Shown here: positions 9,143 to 17,154 of the stretch, one piece after another
Position numbering within the stretch: the first letter of the stretch is position 1
Layout of the letters: every line of letters begins with the position of its first letter
NCBI GenBank assembly: GCA_001306305.2
Contig: CP155577.1
Coordinates: 1,240,001 to 1,304,000, forward strand
Length of the DNA stretch: 64,000 bases
Direction: 5' to 3'
From: Citromicrobium bathyomarinum
GTDB lineage: Bacteria; Pseudomonadota; Alphaproteobacteria; Sphingomonadales; Sphingomonadaceae
The notes under the pieces: generated by a model
The model's input: only the letters and a program-made list of their open reading frames with translations
Told to the model about the DNA's origin: nothing
Database searches by the model: none
Made by a program: the position numbers and the translations under genes

Positions 9143-10225
9143 ATGACGACAACCAGCCAGTTCCTGGTCCAGAAGGACAATATCCGTGAAGGCCGTATCG
9201 ACACGCGGGAAGTGCCGCCGCTCAGCGATGGAGAGGTCCTTGCCCGGATCGACCGCTTCGCGCTGACCGCGAACAACGTCACCTATGGAGTGATGGGGGA
9301 TCGCATCGGATACTGGAAGTTCTTCCCGGCCGAAAGCGAGGGGGAGGGCGTCATTCCCGTATGGGGTTTTGCCGAGATCGTTGAATCCGCGCATCCGGAG
9401 GTGCCGGTTGGAGAGCGGATCTACGGCTTCTTCCCCATGGCAAGCCATCTCGTCATGCAACCGGCAAAGGTCAGCGAAGGCCGCTTCGTCGATGGCGCGG
9501 AGCATCGCGCCGGGCTGCCGCCCGTGTACAATTCCTACACCCGTGTCGGCGCAGAGCCCGATTACGACGGCGACCTGGACGATGCGCGCATGGTGCTGTT
9601 CCCACTCTATGCGACATCCTTCTGCATCTACGACTTCATGCAGGACCATGACTGGTACGGTGCCAGACAGCTTGTCGTGCTGAGCGCGTCCTCCAAGACC
9701 GCGATCGGGTGCGCCTATGCGATCTTCGCCGATGCGTCTGCGCCCAGGACCGTCGGCGTCACCTCGCCCCGCAACGTGGCGTCGGTCGAAAAGCTGGGCC
9801 TCTACGACGAGGTCCTGACCTACGACGCGCTGGACAAGATCGACGCGAGCATTCCGACCGTTATCATCGACATGTCGGGCGATGGCGGCGTGCTCGGGCG
9901 GCTGCACGAACATCTGGGCGACAGCATGAAATACACCTCCAACGTGGGCGTCACCCATTATGACGCGAACACCATGCCGCCCGGCTTCATTCGGGAGCGC
10001 AGCGAGATGTTCTTCGCGCCCGGCCATATCCAGAAGCGTCACAAGGAGTGGGGCCCGGGCGTGTTCGAAAAGCGCGCGCACGACTTCTGGAAAGATACCG
10101 CGCTGAAATCGCGCGACTGGCTGACGATCCACCGCGAGGAGGGCGATGGTGCCGTGAAGCAGGCGTGGAGTGCGGTCGCTCTGGGCAAGACCCCGGCGGA
10201 CGAGGCCTGGGTGGTCGGCTTCTAG
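9143..10225 (+). CDS. DUF2855 family protein
   Basis: 360-aa soluble protein recognised as DUF2855, a family with a weak medium-chain dehydrogenase-like layout. The N-terminal part (VLARIDRFALTANNVTYGV, then GFAEIVES and VGERIYGFFPM) resembles a GroES-like substrate domain. The second half (VVLSASSKTAIGCAY, then TVGVTSPRNVASVEKLG) resembles a nucleotide-binding fold, although the usual glycine-rich loop is replaced by S-A-S-S-K. No zinc site is evident. It stands alone between the two-component genes and a diguanylate cyclase, in the same direction, with about 90 bp upstream. The reaction is unknown; the family name is the safest description. Confidence 0.85.
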   Translation: MTTTSQFLVQKDNIREGRIDTREVPPLSDGEVLARIDRFALTANNVTYGVMGDRIGYWKFFPAESEGEGVIPVWGFAEIVESAHPEVPVGERIYGFFPMASHLVMQPAKVSEGRFVDGAEHRAGLPPVYNSYTRVGAEPDYDGDLDDARMVLFPLYATSFCIYDFMQDHDWYGARQLVVLSASSKTAIGCAYAIFADASAPRTVGVTSPRNVASVEKLGLYDEVLTYDALDKIDASIPTVIIDMSGDGGVLGRLHEHLGDSMKYTSNVGVTHYDANTMPPGFIRERSEMFFAPGHIQKRHKEWGPGVFEKRAHDFWKDTALKSRDWLTIHREEGDGAVKQAWSAVALGKTPADEAWVVGF

Positions 10226-10303
10226 AGCCGCCCGATCCTCACCCGATCTTAACCATGTTTCCATAGCGCTCCCCAGTCTGATGGACCGGAGCAGCGGATA
10301 CTT

Positions 10304-12256
10304 GTGAAGCACGAAGGGGATATTTCTCCCGGCGAGCGGGATGGCTACGCCGAAGAGGTATTCAGCCGCCCGCGCGTGTCGTTTACGCGCAAGGTGGCCT
10401 TGCGGATGATCCTGCTCGCGTTCTGCGCGGCGGGAATTCTCGCGCTGTTCTCGTTCCATGCTGTCAAGAACGAGGCGGAGAAGACGCTGGTCGCCGAGTG
10501 GAAGATGCAGATCGAGCTGCGCGGGCGCTATGAAAGCGGGCGCTTTCTGCTCGCCGAGACACTGGCGGATCGCATGGCCGAGAGTTTCCTGGCGCTGTAT
10601 TCCAACCCTGCTGTCGTGCCCTCGGCACGGTTCTCGGATTACTTCTACGAGCCGGGTGACGGAACCATCCGCCTCCGCCCCGAATATTTCTCGGGGCAGG
10701 ACGATGCGCGAGCCGCTCCTGGCGGCGTATCGGGATTCATCGCGCGCGATCGGCCGCCGCTGACGGATGAATTGCAGCGCCGGCTCATCCTCACTTACGA
10801 GACCGTGGCCAGGTTCGGGCCGGGCGGATCGGCGAACTTCGCCAACGTGCATGCCAGCCTGCCCGAAAACGCGCTGATCATGTATTGGCCGCAGGCGCCA
10901 TGGGGCCTGAATGCCGCGAGCGATCTGAACATGACCGAAGGCTCCGTGCTTCAATCCACCCTGCAGGCCTACAACCCCGATCGCCGGCCCGTGTGGACCG
11001 GCCTCTATTACGATGCCACCGCATCCAACTGGACCATCACGTACCAGAAGCCGGTCGATCACGCTGGGCGCCATCTTTTCACGCCGAGCCTGGATGTCAG
11101 CCTGACCGACCTAATGGGAGAGGTGGCCGACGGCGGGCCTGGCGGCTCCTTCGACCTGATCCTCTCGCGCGATGGAATGCTGGTGGCCTATCCGAAGGGG
11201 ATGGACGGGTTGCCCGAGGACGCCGGCCAGATCGATATCGCGGAGGCGGACAATCCCGACCTCAGCGCGATCTATCGCCGCCTGCTGGAAGCCGATCCGG
11301 ATGGAGCCGCTCAGGCAAAGGTCGTGTTCGACGAAGACCTGAATGCCTATATCGCCAGCGCACGCATCGACGGGCCGGACTGGTGGCTGGTGACCGTGCA
11401 CCCTAAGTTGCAAGTCGAGGCACGGGCGTTGCGCTCTTCCGGGGCGATCCTGATCCTCATCGCCCTGTTGTTCGCAGCGTTCATCCTGACGGCGGTCATC
11501 GTCCTGCGGACCAGCGTGTCTTCTCCGATCCGGAAGATGACGCGGGCGACCCGCCATCTGGCCGATGGTAACTACGAATCCGTTGCTGGCAGCGACCATG
11601 GTCTGCCAGTCGACCGGAACGACGAGATCGGCATGCTCGCGCGCAGCTTCCGGCGGATGGCCGACAAGGTCGAGGATGCGCGCGCCGGGCTCGAGCGCAC
11701 GGTCGCCGAACGAACGCTTGAGCTCGAACTCGCCAACCGGCAGCTGCTCGACCAGAGCCGCAGGGATGCCCTGACCGGCGCGCTGAACCGGCGGGCGTTC
11801 GATCAGGATCTGCGCCAGGCGATGGTGGACGCGAGAGCAGGGACGTCGATCGCGCTGGCGCTGTTCGACGTCGACTTCTTCAAGCCTTTCAACGATCACT
11901 ATGGCCATGTTGCAGGCGACAGGGCGCTCGAACGGGCGGTGTCCGCGATCGGCGCGGCTTTACCCGGCGCATCGATCTACCGCTATGGCGGGGAGGAGAT
12001 CGCCGCGATCATTCCGGCTTCCTCCACCAACGGTTCGCGTAGTGCGGTCGAAGGTGCGGTGGAGGCCGTGGCGCGGATCGGAATCCCGCATGCCAAAAGC
12101 GACCTCGGAACGCTGACGGTAAGCGCGGGGGCGATGACGATCCCGCATGATGCCGATGACAGCGAGCGGGGGTGCCGGACCATTCTGGAGGCCGTCGACA
12201 AGGCGCTCTACGCTGCCAAACATGCCGGGCGAAACCGCTCCGAGTGGCTGTCTTAG
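10304..12256 (+). CDS. Membrane diguanylate cyclase (dCache-like sensor, HAMP, GGDEF)
   Basis: 650-aa enzyme predicted to make cyclic di-GMP from two GTP at the inner membrane. The start is GTG. A first transmembrane helix lies at about 33-52, a periplasmic Cache-like sensor at about 55-375, and a second helix at about 380-403 (ILILIALLFAAFILTAVIVL). A HAMP domain, a short coiled coil (ARAGLERTVAERTLELELAN) and a GGDEF domain (about 490-650) follow. The active motif reads GGEEI, an accepted variant of GGDEF, and DALTGALNRRAF plus FDVDFFKPFNDHYGH support an active cyclase. No RxxD inhibitory site precedes the motif (L-P-G-A occupies that place), so product feedback at that site looks absent. 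The signal sensed is unknown. Confidence 0.93.
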   Translation: MKHEGDISPGERDGYAEEVFSRPRVSFTRKVALRMILLAFCAAGILALFSFHAVKNEAEKTLVAEWKMQIELRGRYESGRFLLAETLADRMAESFLALYSNPAVVPSARFSDYFYEPGDGTIRLRPEYFSGQDDARAAPGGVSGFIARDRPPLTDELQRRLILTYETVARFGPGGSANFANVHASLPENALIMYWPQAPWGLNAASDLNMTEGSVLQSTLQAYNPDRRPVWTGLYYDATASNWTITYQKPVDHAGRHLFTPSLDVSLTDLMGEVADGGPGGSFDLILSRDGMLVAYPKGMDGLPEDAGQIDIAEADNPDLSAIYRRLLEADPDGAAQAKVVFDEDLNAYIASARIDGPDWWLVTVHPKLQVEARALRSSGAILILIALLFAAFILTAVIVLRTSVSSPIRKMTRATRHLADGNYESVAGSDHGLPVDRNDEIGMLARSFRRMADKVEDARAGLERTVAERTLELELANRQLLDQSRRDALTGALNRRAFDQDLRQAMVDARAGTSIALALFDVDFFKPFNDHYGHVAGDRALERAVSAIGAALPGASIYRYGGEEIAAIIPASSTNGSRSAVEGAVEAVARIGIPHAKSDLGTLTVSAGAMTIPHDADDSERGCRTILEAVDKALYAAKHAGRNRSEWLS

Positions 12257-12259
12257 CCT

Positions 12260-13255
12260 CTAGAACACGGCATGCTCGCCGCGCTCGGCCTGCGCCTCTC
12301 CGCTGAGCAGCTGCGCGTAATAGTCGAACAGCTTTTCGGAGCCGGTCGAGGGCGTCGCCTCGGCATCGTAGAGGCCGGTTTCGGGGTTCAACACGAGCAT
12401 GGACTCGGTCGCGTAGTAGCGTCCGATGCGCGCAAGTTCGGCCTTGGCTCTTAGCGAAGGGACGACGCGCCCCATGGTGCCGAGCATCAGGACGATAGCA
12501 TCCAGCAACGCGACGGGCACATGTTTGAAGCGCGGCGGCTGTCCGAGCATGGCGAACAGCGCCTCCCCCTGCATGCGCGGCGTGATCGCCGGTCCCGGGC
12601 CACCGATCGGCAGGATGCGGTTGCGCCGCTCTGGGTTGTCGATGCAATCGGCGAGGTATGCGGCAAGGTCGCCGTCGCTGATCGGCTTGCAGGCGGTCAA
12701 CGTGCCGTCCCCGAACATCACGAAGGGCTTGCCCTGCCGCACGCGCTCGACCTGCCCCGACAGTGATTTGAAGAAAGCTGTAGGGCGCACGATGGAATAG
12801 TCGATCCCCGATGCGATCAGCGAGTGCTCGAATGCCAGCTTGGCTTTCTGGAAAGCCAGTTGGGGCTTCTGCACGCAGATCGCGGACAGCAGGATCATGT
12901 GCGGAATGCCCGCCGCCTGTGCCTGTCGCAGAGCGTCCAGATGGGCGTCGTGGTCGATCCGCCAGGCATCGTCCGGTGCGCCGGTACGCGATGCGAGGCA
13001 CGAGAGCACAGCATCGAACCGTTCGCCCCGGATGCCGTCGCGCGCCAGCGAAGCCGGGTCGGTCACATCGCAGGCGCGAAGCTGGGCCCCGGAGAGGTGA
13101 GGGGGCGCGGATCGCTCAGATGTGCGTCTCGCCAGACAGACCACCTCGTGCCCGCGCGCGACCAGTGCGTGCACGGTTGCACGTCCGATCGTGCCGGTCC
13201 CGCCAAGGACGAGAATGCGGCGCGGCTGCACACCATATGTTCGATCGGCCTGCAT
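12260..13255 (-). CDS. bciA: Divinyl (proto)chlorophyllide a 8-vinyl-reductase, BciA type
   Basis: 331-aa NAD(P)H-dependent reductase of the atypical SDR/NmrA fold. The Rossmann loop GGTGTIG is at about 18-24. Segments that match my memory of BciA closely are SCLASRTG, LLSAICVQKPQLAFQKAKLAFE, SIVRPTAFFKSLSGQVERV and ARIGRYYATESMLV. BciA reduces the C8 vinyl group of divinyl chlorophyllide to ethyl during (bacterio)chlorophyll synthesis. No other bch, crt or puf gene lies in the window. The gene converges on the diguanylate cyclase with a 3-bp gap. If the assignment holds, the host is or descends from an aerobic anoxygenic phototroph; a related NmrA-like reductase with another substrate is the alternative. 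Confidence 0.8.
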   Translation of the reverse strand: MQADRTYGVQPRRILVLGGTGTIGRATVHALVARGHEVVCLARRTSERSAPPHLSGAQLRACDVTDPASLARDGIRGERFDAVLSCLASRTGAPDDAWRIDHDAHLDALRQAQAAGIPHMILLSAICVQKPQLAFQKAKLAFEHSLIASGIDYSIVRPTAFFKSLSGQVERVRQGKPFVMFGDGTLTACKPISDGDLAAYLADCIDNPERRNRILPIGGPGPAITPRMQGEALFAMLGQPPRFKHVPVALLDAIVLMLGTMGRVVPSLRAKAELARIGRYYATESMLVLNPETGLYDAEATPSTGSEKLFDYYAQLLSGEAQAERGEHAVF

Positions 13256-13314
13256 CGGATCAGGCTAGGCGATACCGCGGCAGGTGGCGAGGAATTGCTG
13301 ACGCAGTCCCTGCG

Positions 13315-14547
13315 TCAGGACGTCGCGAGTTCCTTCAGCGGGGTACCGGTATCGGCGACCGCCTTGGGGTCCGGCGAAACGCCCTGCTCGACCAGCTTCC
13401 GGCCTTGGACGAAATCCTTCATCGCATTGACGCAGTCGAGCGCGATCACCTGTCCATCGCGCAGGTAGACGACCGAGAAGGAGCGGGTGGCAGGGTCTCC
13501 GCGCAGCACCGTCGCGTCGTAGCCTGTCGAGAGACCGGCGGTCTGAAGCTTCAGGTCATACTGGTTGGACCAGAACCACGGGAACGCGGCATAATCCTGC
13601 GGGTCGCCGCAGATCGCCTTCGCCGCGGCGGTGGCCATGTCGTTGGCGTTCTGCACGGACTCGATCCGCAACACCGCATCTTGCGCCCAGCGGCTGCGAT
13701 GGGCGGCGCAGTCGCCGATTGCGAACACGTCTTCGAGCGAGGTGCGGCACGACCCGTCGACATCGACGCCGTTCGAACACACCGCGCCTGCCTTCGCCAG
13801 TGGTTCGACCGAAGGCACGATCCCGATTCCCACGATTACCAGATCGGCGTCGATCGCGCTGCCATCGTGCAGGCGTACGCGTGCGACCCGGCCATCCTCG
13901 CCCTCAAGACAGTCGACCATCGTCTCGAGCCGCAGATCGACCCCGTGGGCGCGGTGTTCTGCCTGGTAGAAGGCGCTGAGTTCCTCGCCCGCCACTCTCG
14001 CGAGGACGCGCGGCTGGGCTTCGAGCAGCGTTACCTCGCAATCGAGCTTGCGCAGCACCGCCGCCGCCTCCAGCCCGATATATCCGCCGCCGACCACGAC
14101 CGCCTTCTTCGCGCCGTCGCCCAGTTCCTGCATCAGGGTATCGACATCGCTGCGGGTGCGCACCGCGTGAACGCCCTTCAGGTCCGCGCCCGAGCAGGTC
14201 AGCGCGCGAGGCGCGCCGCCGGCGGCCCAGATGAGCTTGCCGTAGCCGACGCTCTCGCCGGTCCCCAGCGTCAGCTCGTGCTTCGCAGGGTCGATCGCGA
14301 CGACCTCGGTGCCAAGGCGCAGCTCGATGTTCTTGGCGCTCCAGAACTGTTCCGGACGGATCAGGATACGCTCGAACGGCTTGTCGCCGGAGAGATATTC
14401 CTTGGACAGGGGGGGGCGCTCGTAAGGCAATTCGCTGTCCCGACTGACCATAAGGACCGATCCTTCGAACCCGTTCTGCCGCAGCGCGATAGCTGCCTGC
14501 GCTCCGCCATGGCCCGAGCCCACGATGATGACGTCTCTGGTTTCCAT
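13315..14547 (-). CDS. FAD-dependent ferredoxin reductase-like protein (putidaredoxin/rhodocoxin reductase type)
   Basis: 410-aa pyridine-nucleotide disulfide oxidoreductase fold without the redox disulfide. The start [12 protein letters not shown] at 14547 is chosen; a TTG at 14586 would add 13 residues of no family likeness. The FAD loop is [26 protein letters not shown] follows as in rhodocoxin reductases, the NAD(P) loop is [19 protein letters not shown], and the second FAD motif is [10 protein letters not shown]. The C-terminal reductase domain is present ([16 protein letters not shown]). Such enzymes pass electrons from NADH to a [2Fe-2S] ferredoxin serving a P450 or Rieske oxygenase; neither partner is encoded here. 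It diverges from the Nramp homologue over 237 bp. Confidence 0.88.
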   Translation of the reverse strand: METRDVIIVGSGHGGAQAAIALRQNGFEGSVLMVSRDSELPYERPPLSKEYLSGDKPFERILIRPEQFWSAKNIELRLGTEVVAIDPAKHELTLGTGESVGYGKLIWAAGGAPRALTCSGADLKGVHAVRTRSDVDTLMQELGDGAKKAVVVGGGYIGLEAAAVLRKLDCEVTLLEAQPRVLARVAGEELSAFYQAEHRAHGVDLRLETMVDCLEGEDGRVARVRLHDGSAIDADLVIVGIGIVPSVEPLAKAGAVCSNGVDVDGSCRTSLEDVFAIGDCAAHRSRWAQDAVLRIESVQNANDMATAAAKAICGDPQDYAAFPWFWSNQYDLKLQTAGLSTGYDATVLRGDPATRSFSVVYLRDGQVIALDCVNAMKDFVQGRKLVEQGVSPDPKAVADTGTPLKELATS

Positions 14548-14784
14548 TGCAGACTGCCGTAGCGCTCCGTTTCGATTGAGGTGCAAGGTCGTGACAGGCG
14601 GTTATATGGACGACCGCCGGAATTTTCGCCTCACCAAACAACCTGGTTGGCGAAGCAGACCGCACTGACCGCGCCCGATTCCACCGGTCAAATGCACTGC
14701 GGCTGTTTCAGGGCACGCGCCCCGCGTATATGCGGCGCGCTTGGGCTTTCGCATCGGGGGGGCCGAAAGAGGGAGAGCGCAATC

Positions 14785-16080
14785 ATGAGCGACCAGGGCG
14801 AAATGGCGCAGCACCATCATGCGAGCGATCTGGAAGGACCGGATGCCGGGCATGCTCCGCCGACGCGCGGCCGGATGTGGCGCCATCTCGGCCCCGGAAT
14901 CGTGGTCGCGGCGACCGGGGTGGGGGCGGGCGATCTGGTCGCCACGCTGATTGCCGGGTCGCGCTTCGGCTATGCCCTGCTGTGGGCCGCGGTGCTCGGT
15001 TGCATCGTCAAGATCGCGCTGTCCGAAGGCTCCGCCCGCTATCACCTCGCCACAGGCTCGACCATCCTTGCGGGCTGGCGATCGCTGGGCCGATGGACCA
15101 GCTGGTATTTCGGCGTTTACGTCATCATCTGGGGTTTCATCTACGGCGCCACCGCGATGAGCGCGACCGCCCTGCCGCTGACCGCGCTGTTTCCGGGCCT
15201 GTCGCTGCGCGCCTGGGCGATTATCGCGGGCCTGTTCGGCTTCGTATTCGTGTGGTTCAACAAGTACGAGACCTTCGAGACGGTGATGAAACTGCTCGTG
15301 GGGACGATGTTCGTCATCATGGTCGGGCTGGCGATCCTCGTCGCGCCAAGCCTGCCGGACCTTGCCCGCGGCATGACCTTCACGCTGCCCGAAGGCTCGC
15401 TGTTCTACACGCTCGGCCTGATCGGCGGGGTCGGCGGGACGATCACCACCGCCGCCTATGGCTATTGGACGCAGGCCAAGGGATGGCGCGGCACGCCGTG
15501 GCTGCCGATGATGCGGGTGGACAATTCAACCGCGTACATCGTGACGGGTATTTTCGTCATTGCCATGCTGATCGTGGGTGCCGAACTGCTCCATTCCGCC
15601 GGTATCGCGCTACAGGACAGCGACCAGGGGCTGCTGGGCCTATCGGGCGTGCTGGAGGAGCGGTTCGGCGCGACGATCGCGACCCTGTTCCTGATCGGCT
15701 TCGCTGCGACTTCGGTCTCATCCCTGCTCGGTGTGTGGCAGGGGATGAGCCTGTTTTTCTCCGACTGGTGGTATCAGATGAAGGGCCGCGAGGAGGGCGG
15801 GCACGAGGGCAGCAACGCCTACCGTTTCTACCTTGCCTGGCTGACCTTTCCGCCGATGCTCCTGCTGTTCGCGGACCGCCCCTTCCTGCTCGTAATCATC
15901 TATGGCGCGTTCGGGGCACTCTTCATGCCGTTCCTCGCCATCACGCTGCTGATGCTGAACAATTCCGAACGCCTGCCGGCAGAGGCCCGCAACGGTGTGG
16001 TTTCGAACATCACGCTGGCGGGATCGGCGATCCTGTTTATCGTGCTGGCGGTCCAGCAGGTCGCGAAGCTTGTCGGATAG
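14785..16080 (+). CDS. Nramp-family transporter homologue lacking the canonical metal-site motifs
   Basis: 431-aa integral membrane protein with about 11 hydrophobic segments and an Nramp (COG1914) fold by sequence. The ATG at 14785 is chosen; the frame is open further up but those residues are not family-like. An unusual His-rich N-terminus (MAQHHHASD) precedes the first helix. In helix 1 the family motif DPGN is replaced by GVGAGDL (about 45-51), and in helix 6 the M-P-H motif is replaced by GGVGGTITTAAYGYW. Classical Nramp proteins use exactly those residues to bind Mn2+/Fe2+, so the substrate here is probably different. The intergenic region toward the reductase shows no recognised operator. 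Confidence 0.85.
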   Translation: MSDQGEMAQHHHASDLEGPDAGHAPPTRGRMWRHLGPGIVVAATGVGAGDLVATLIAGSRFGYALLWAAVLGCIVKIALSEGSARYHLATGSTILAGWRSLGRWTSWYFGVYVIIWGFIYGATAMSATALPLTALFPGLSLRAWAIIAGLFGFVFVWFNKYETFETVMKLLVGTMFVIMVGLAILVAPSLPDLARGMTFTLPEGSLFYTLGLIGGVGGTITTAAYGYWTQAKGWRGTPWLPMMRVDNSTAYIVTGIFVIAMLIVGAELLHSAGIALQDSDQGLLGLSGVLEERFGATIATLFLIGFAATSVSSLLGVWQGMSLFFSDWWYQMKGREEGGHEGSNAYRFYLAWLTFPPMLLLFADRPFLLVIIYGAFGALFMPFLAITLLMLNNSERLPAEARNGVVSNITLAGSAILFIVLAVQQVAKLVG

Positions 16081-16191
16081 GTGGCGGATATCCGGAGTGG
16101 AGCAGCTTTGCGCGGTGGCAGAAGGCGGGAATAAGCATCGAAAATCAGGCGTGTCCATTACAGCTCCAGCTAACCGGCTCCGGAAGCCTCT

Positions 16192-17154
16192 CTACGCAGC
16201 GTCGGGATCCGCCACTCTGGACGCGAAGTGGTCCAGCCAGGCCGCGACCATCGCCGAATAGGGCCGTGCCGGATCGGCCATCGCTCTCATCTCGACCAGC
16301 AAGCGGTCGGCAAATCCGGAGACGGCCCGTTCCGCCCGACGAACCGTCTCATCGGGCGGCGCACCCGCGAGGTCCTGCGCCAGCGCCTTCAGGTCGATCA
16401 TCAAGGCGCCGAGAAACTCGAGCCGTCGAAGAACTTCGGTGCGGGCCTGGACCAGGCCGATACGGTTGAGCCCGTAGACGTGGATCGAAGTCGCGCCTTT
16501 GAGGCTGAGGGAGTGGTCACCGGCGAAGTCCGGGTCGCCCCCCACCAGCTTGCGCGCAACCACGAAGGAGACAGGGTTGGCGGGGTCGAACAGGTATTCC
16601 AGATGCTCCCCCGGATCTTCCTCGCACGGGTTCAGCAGCAGCGGCTTTTCGGCAGACAGGGAATCGTCGGCCCGGGTCGCGCGAACCCCGCCTGCAGCGA
16701 GCGGGAAGCTGTCTTTCTTGCCGGTGCCTACCGTCGAGGACCTGGAGAAACCGAGCGTGGCTTCGTGCAGCCGGACCTGGCTGACATCTCCCCTTGGCGT
16801 GATCTGATAGCGCTTGCGATTGCAGTCGATGCAGCTCGGCAGGAGATTGTCCCATGCCATCGCGATCCACCAGTAACCTGGATGCGCGTCGTCGCCCTCC
16901 ACCGCACCCTTTGGCCGGTAATGCTCGACGTCCATCGACTGGGCGCTCGCATAGAAAGTCTCGCAGTAGGCGCACTTTCCGCGAAACAGCCGTTCCAGCT
17001 CGTTTTTTACTTCCTTGTGCTTGTAGATCGCAAACGGGAAGGCCTTCGCGGACGCCCTCGGCGGCCCGAAGTATCGCACGGCCTTCTTCCGTTCCTCGGC
17101 ACCCTTGGTCGTGAGAATTTCGGGCACATCGGCGGGTCGCGGCACCGGCCTCAT
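16192..17154 (-). CDS. HNH endonuclease, PtuB-like (candidate defence nuclease)
   Basis: 320-aa protein with an intact HNH nuclease of the type found in Septu PtuB and retron-associated nucleases. The zinc pairs are C61-C64 (GKCAYCE) and C108-C111 (LLPSCIDCN), with the catalytic H78 in VEHYRPKG and the family sequence GYWWIAMAWDNLLPSC between them. Later landmarks are SFPLAAG and LLNPCEEDPGEHLEYLF. ATG 17154 overlaps the stop of the upstream ATPase gene as ATGA, so the two are translationally coupled. In Septu the ATPase controls an HNH nuclease that cleaves nucleic acid on infection (family knowledge); that role here is inference. It converges on the Nramp homologue about 110 bp away. Confidence 0.85.
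   Translation of the reverse strand: MRPVPRPADVPEILTTKGAEERKKAVRYFGPPRASAKAFPFAIYKHKEVKNELERLFRGKCAYCETFYASAQSMDVEHYRPKGAVEGDDAHPGYWWIAMAWDNLLPSCIDCNRKRYQITPRGDVSQVRLHEATLGFSRSSTVGTGKKDSFPLAAGGVRATRADDSLSAEKPLLLNPCEEDPGEHLEYLFDPANPVSFVVARKLVGGDPDFAGDHSLSLKGATSIHVYGLNRIGLVQARTEVLRRLEFLGALMIDLKALAQDLAGAPPDETVRRAERAVSGFADRLLVEMRAMADPARPYSAMVAAWLDHFASRVADPDAA

Noticed and set aside
9107-11074. Long open frame on the minus strand (655 codons) opposite the DUF2855 and diguanylate cyclase genes
   Set aside because: GC-rich coding DNA often leaves the opposite strand open. The translation shows no domain or motif, and both plus-strand genes are clearly real.
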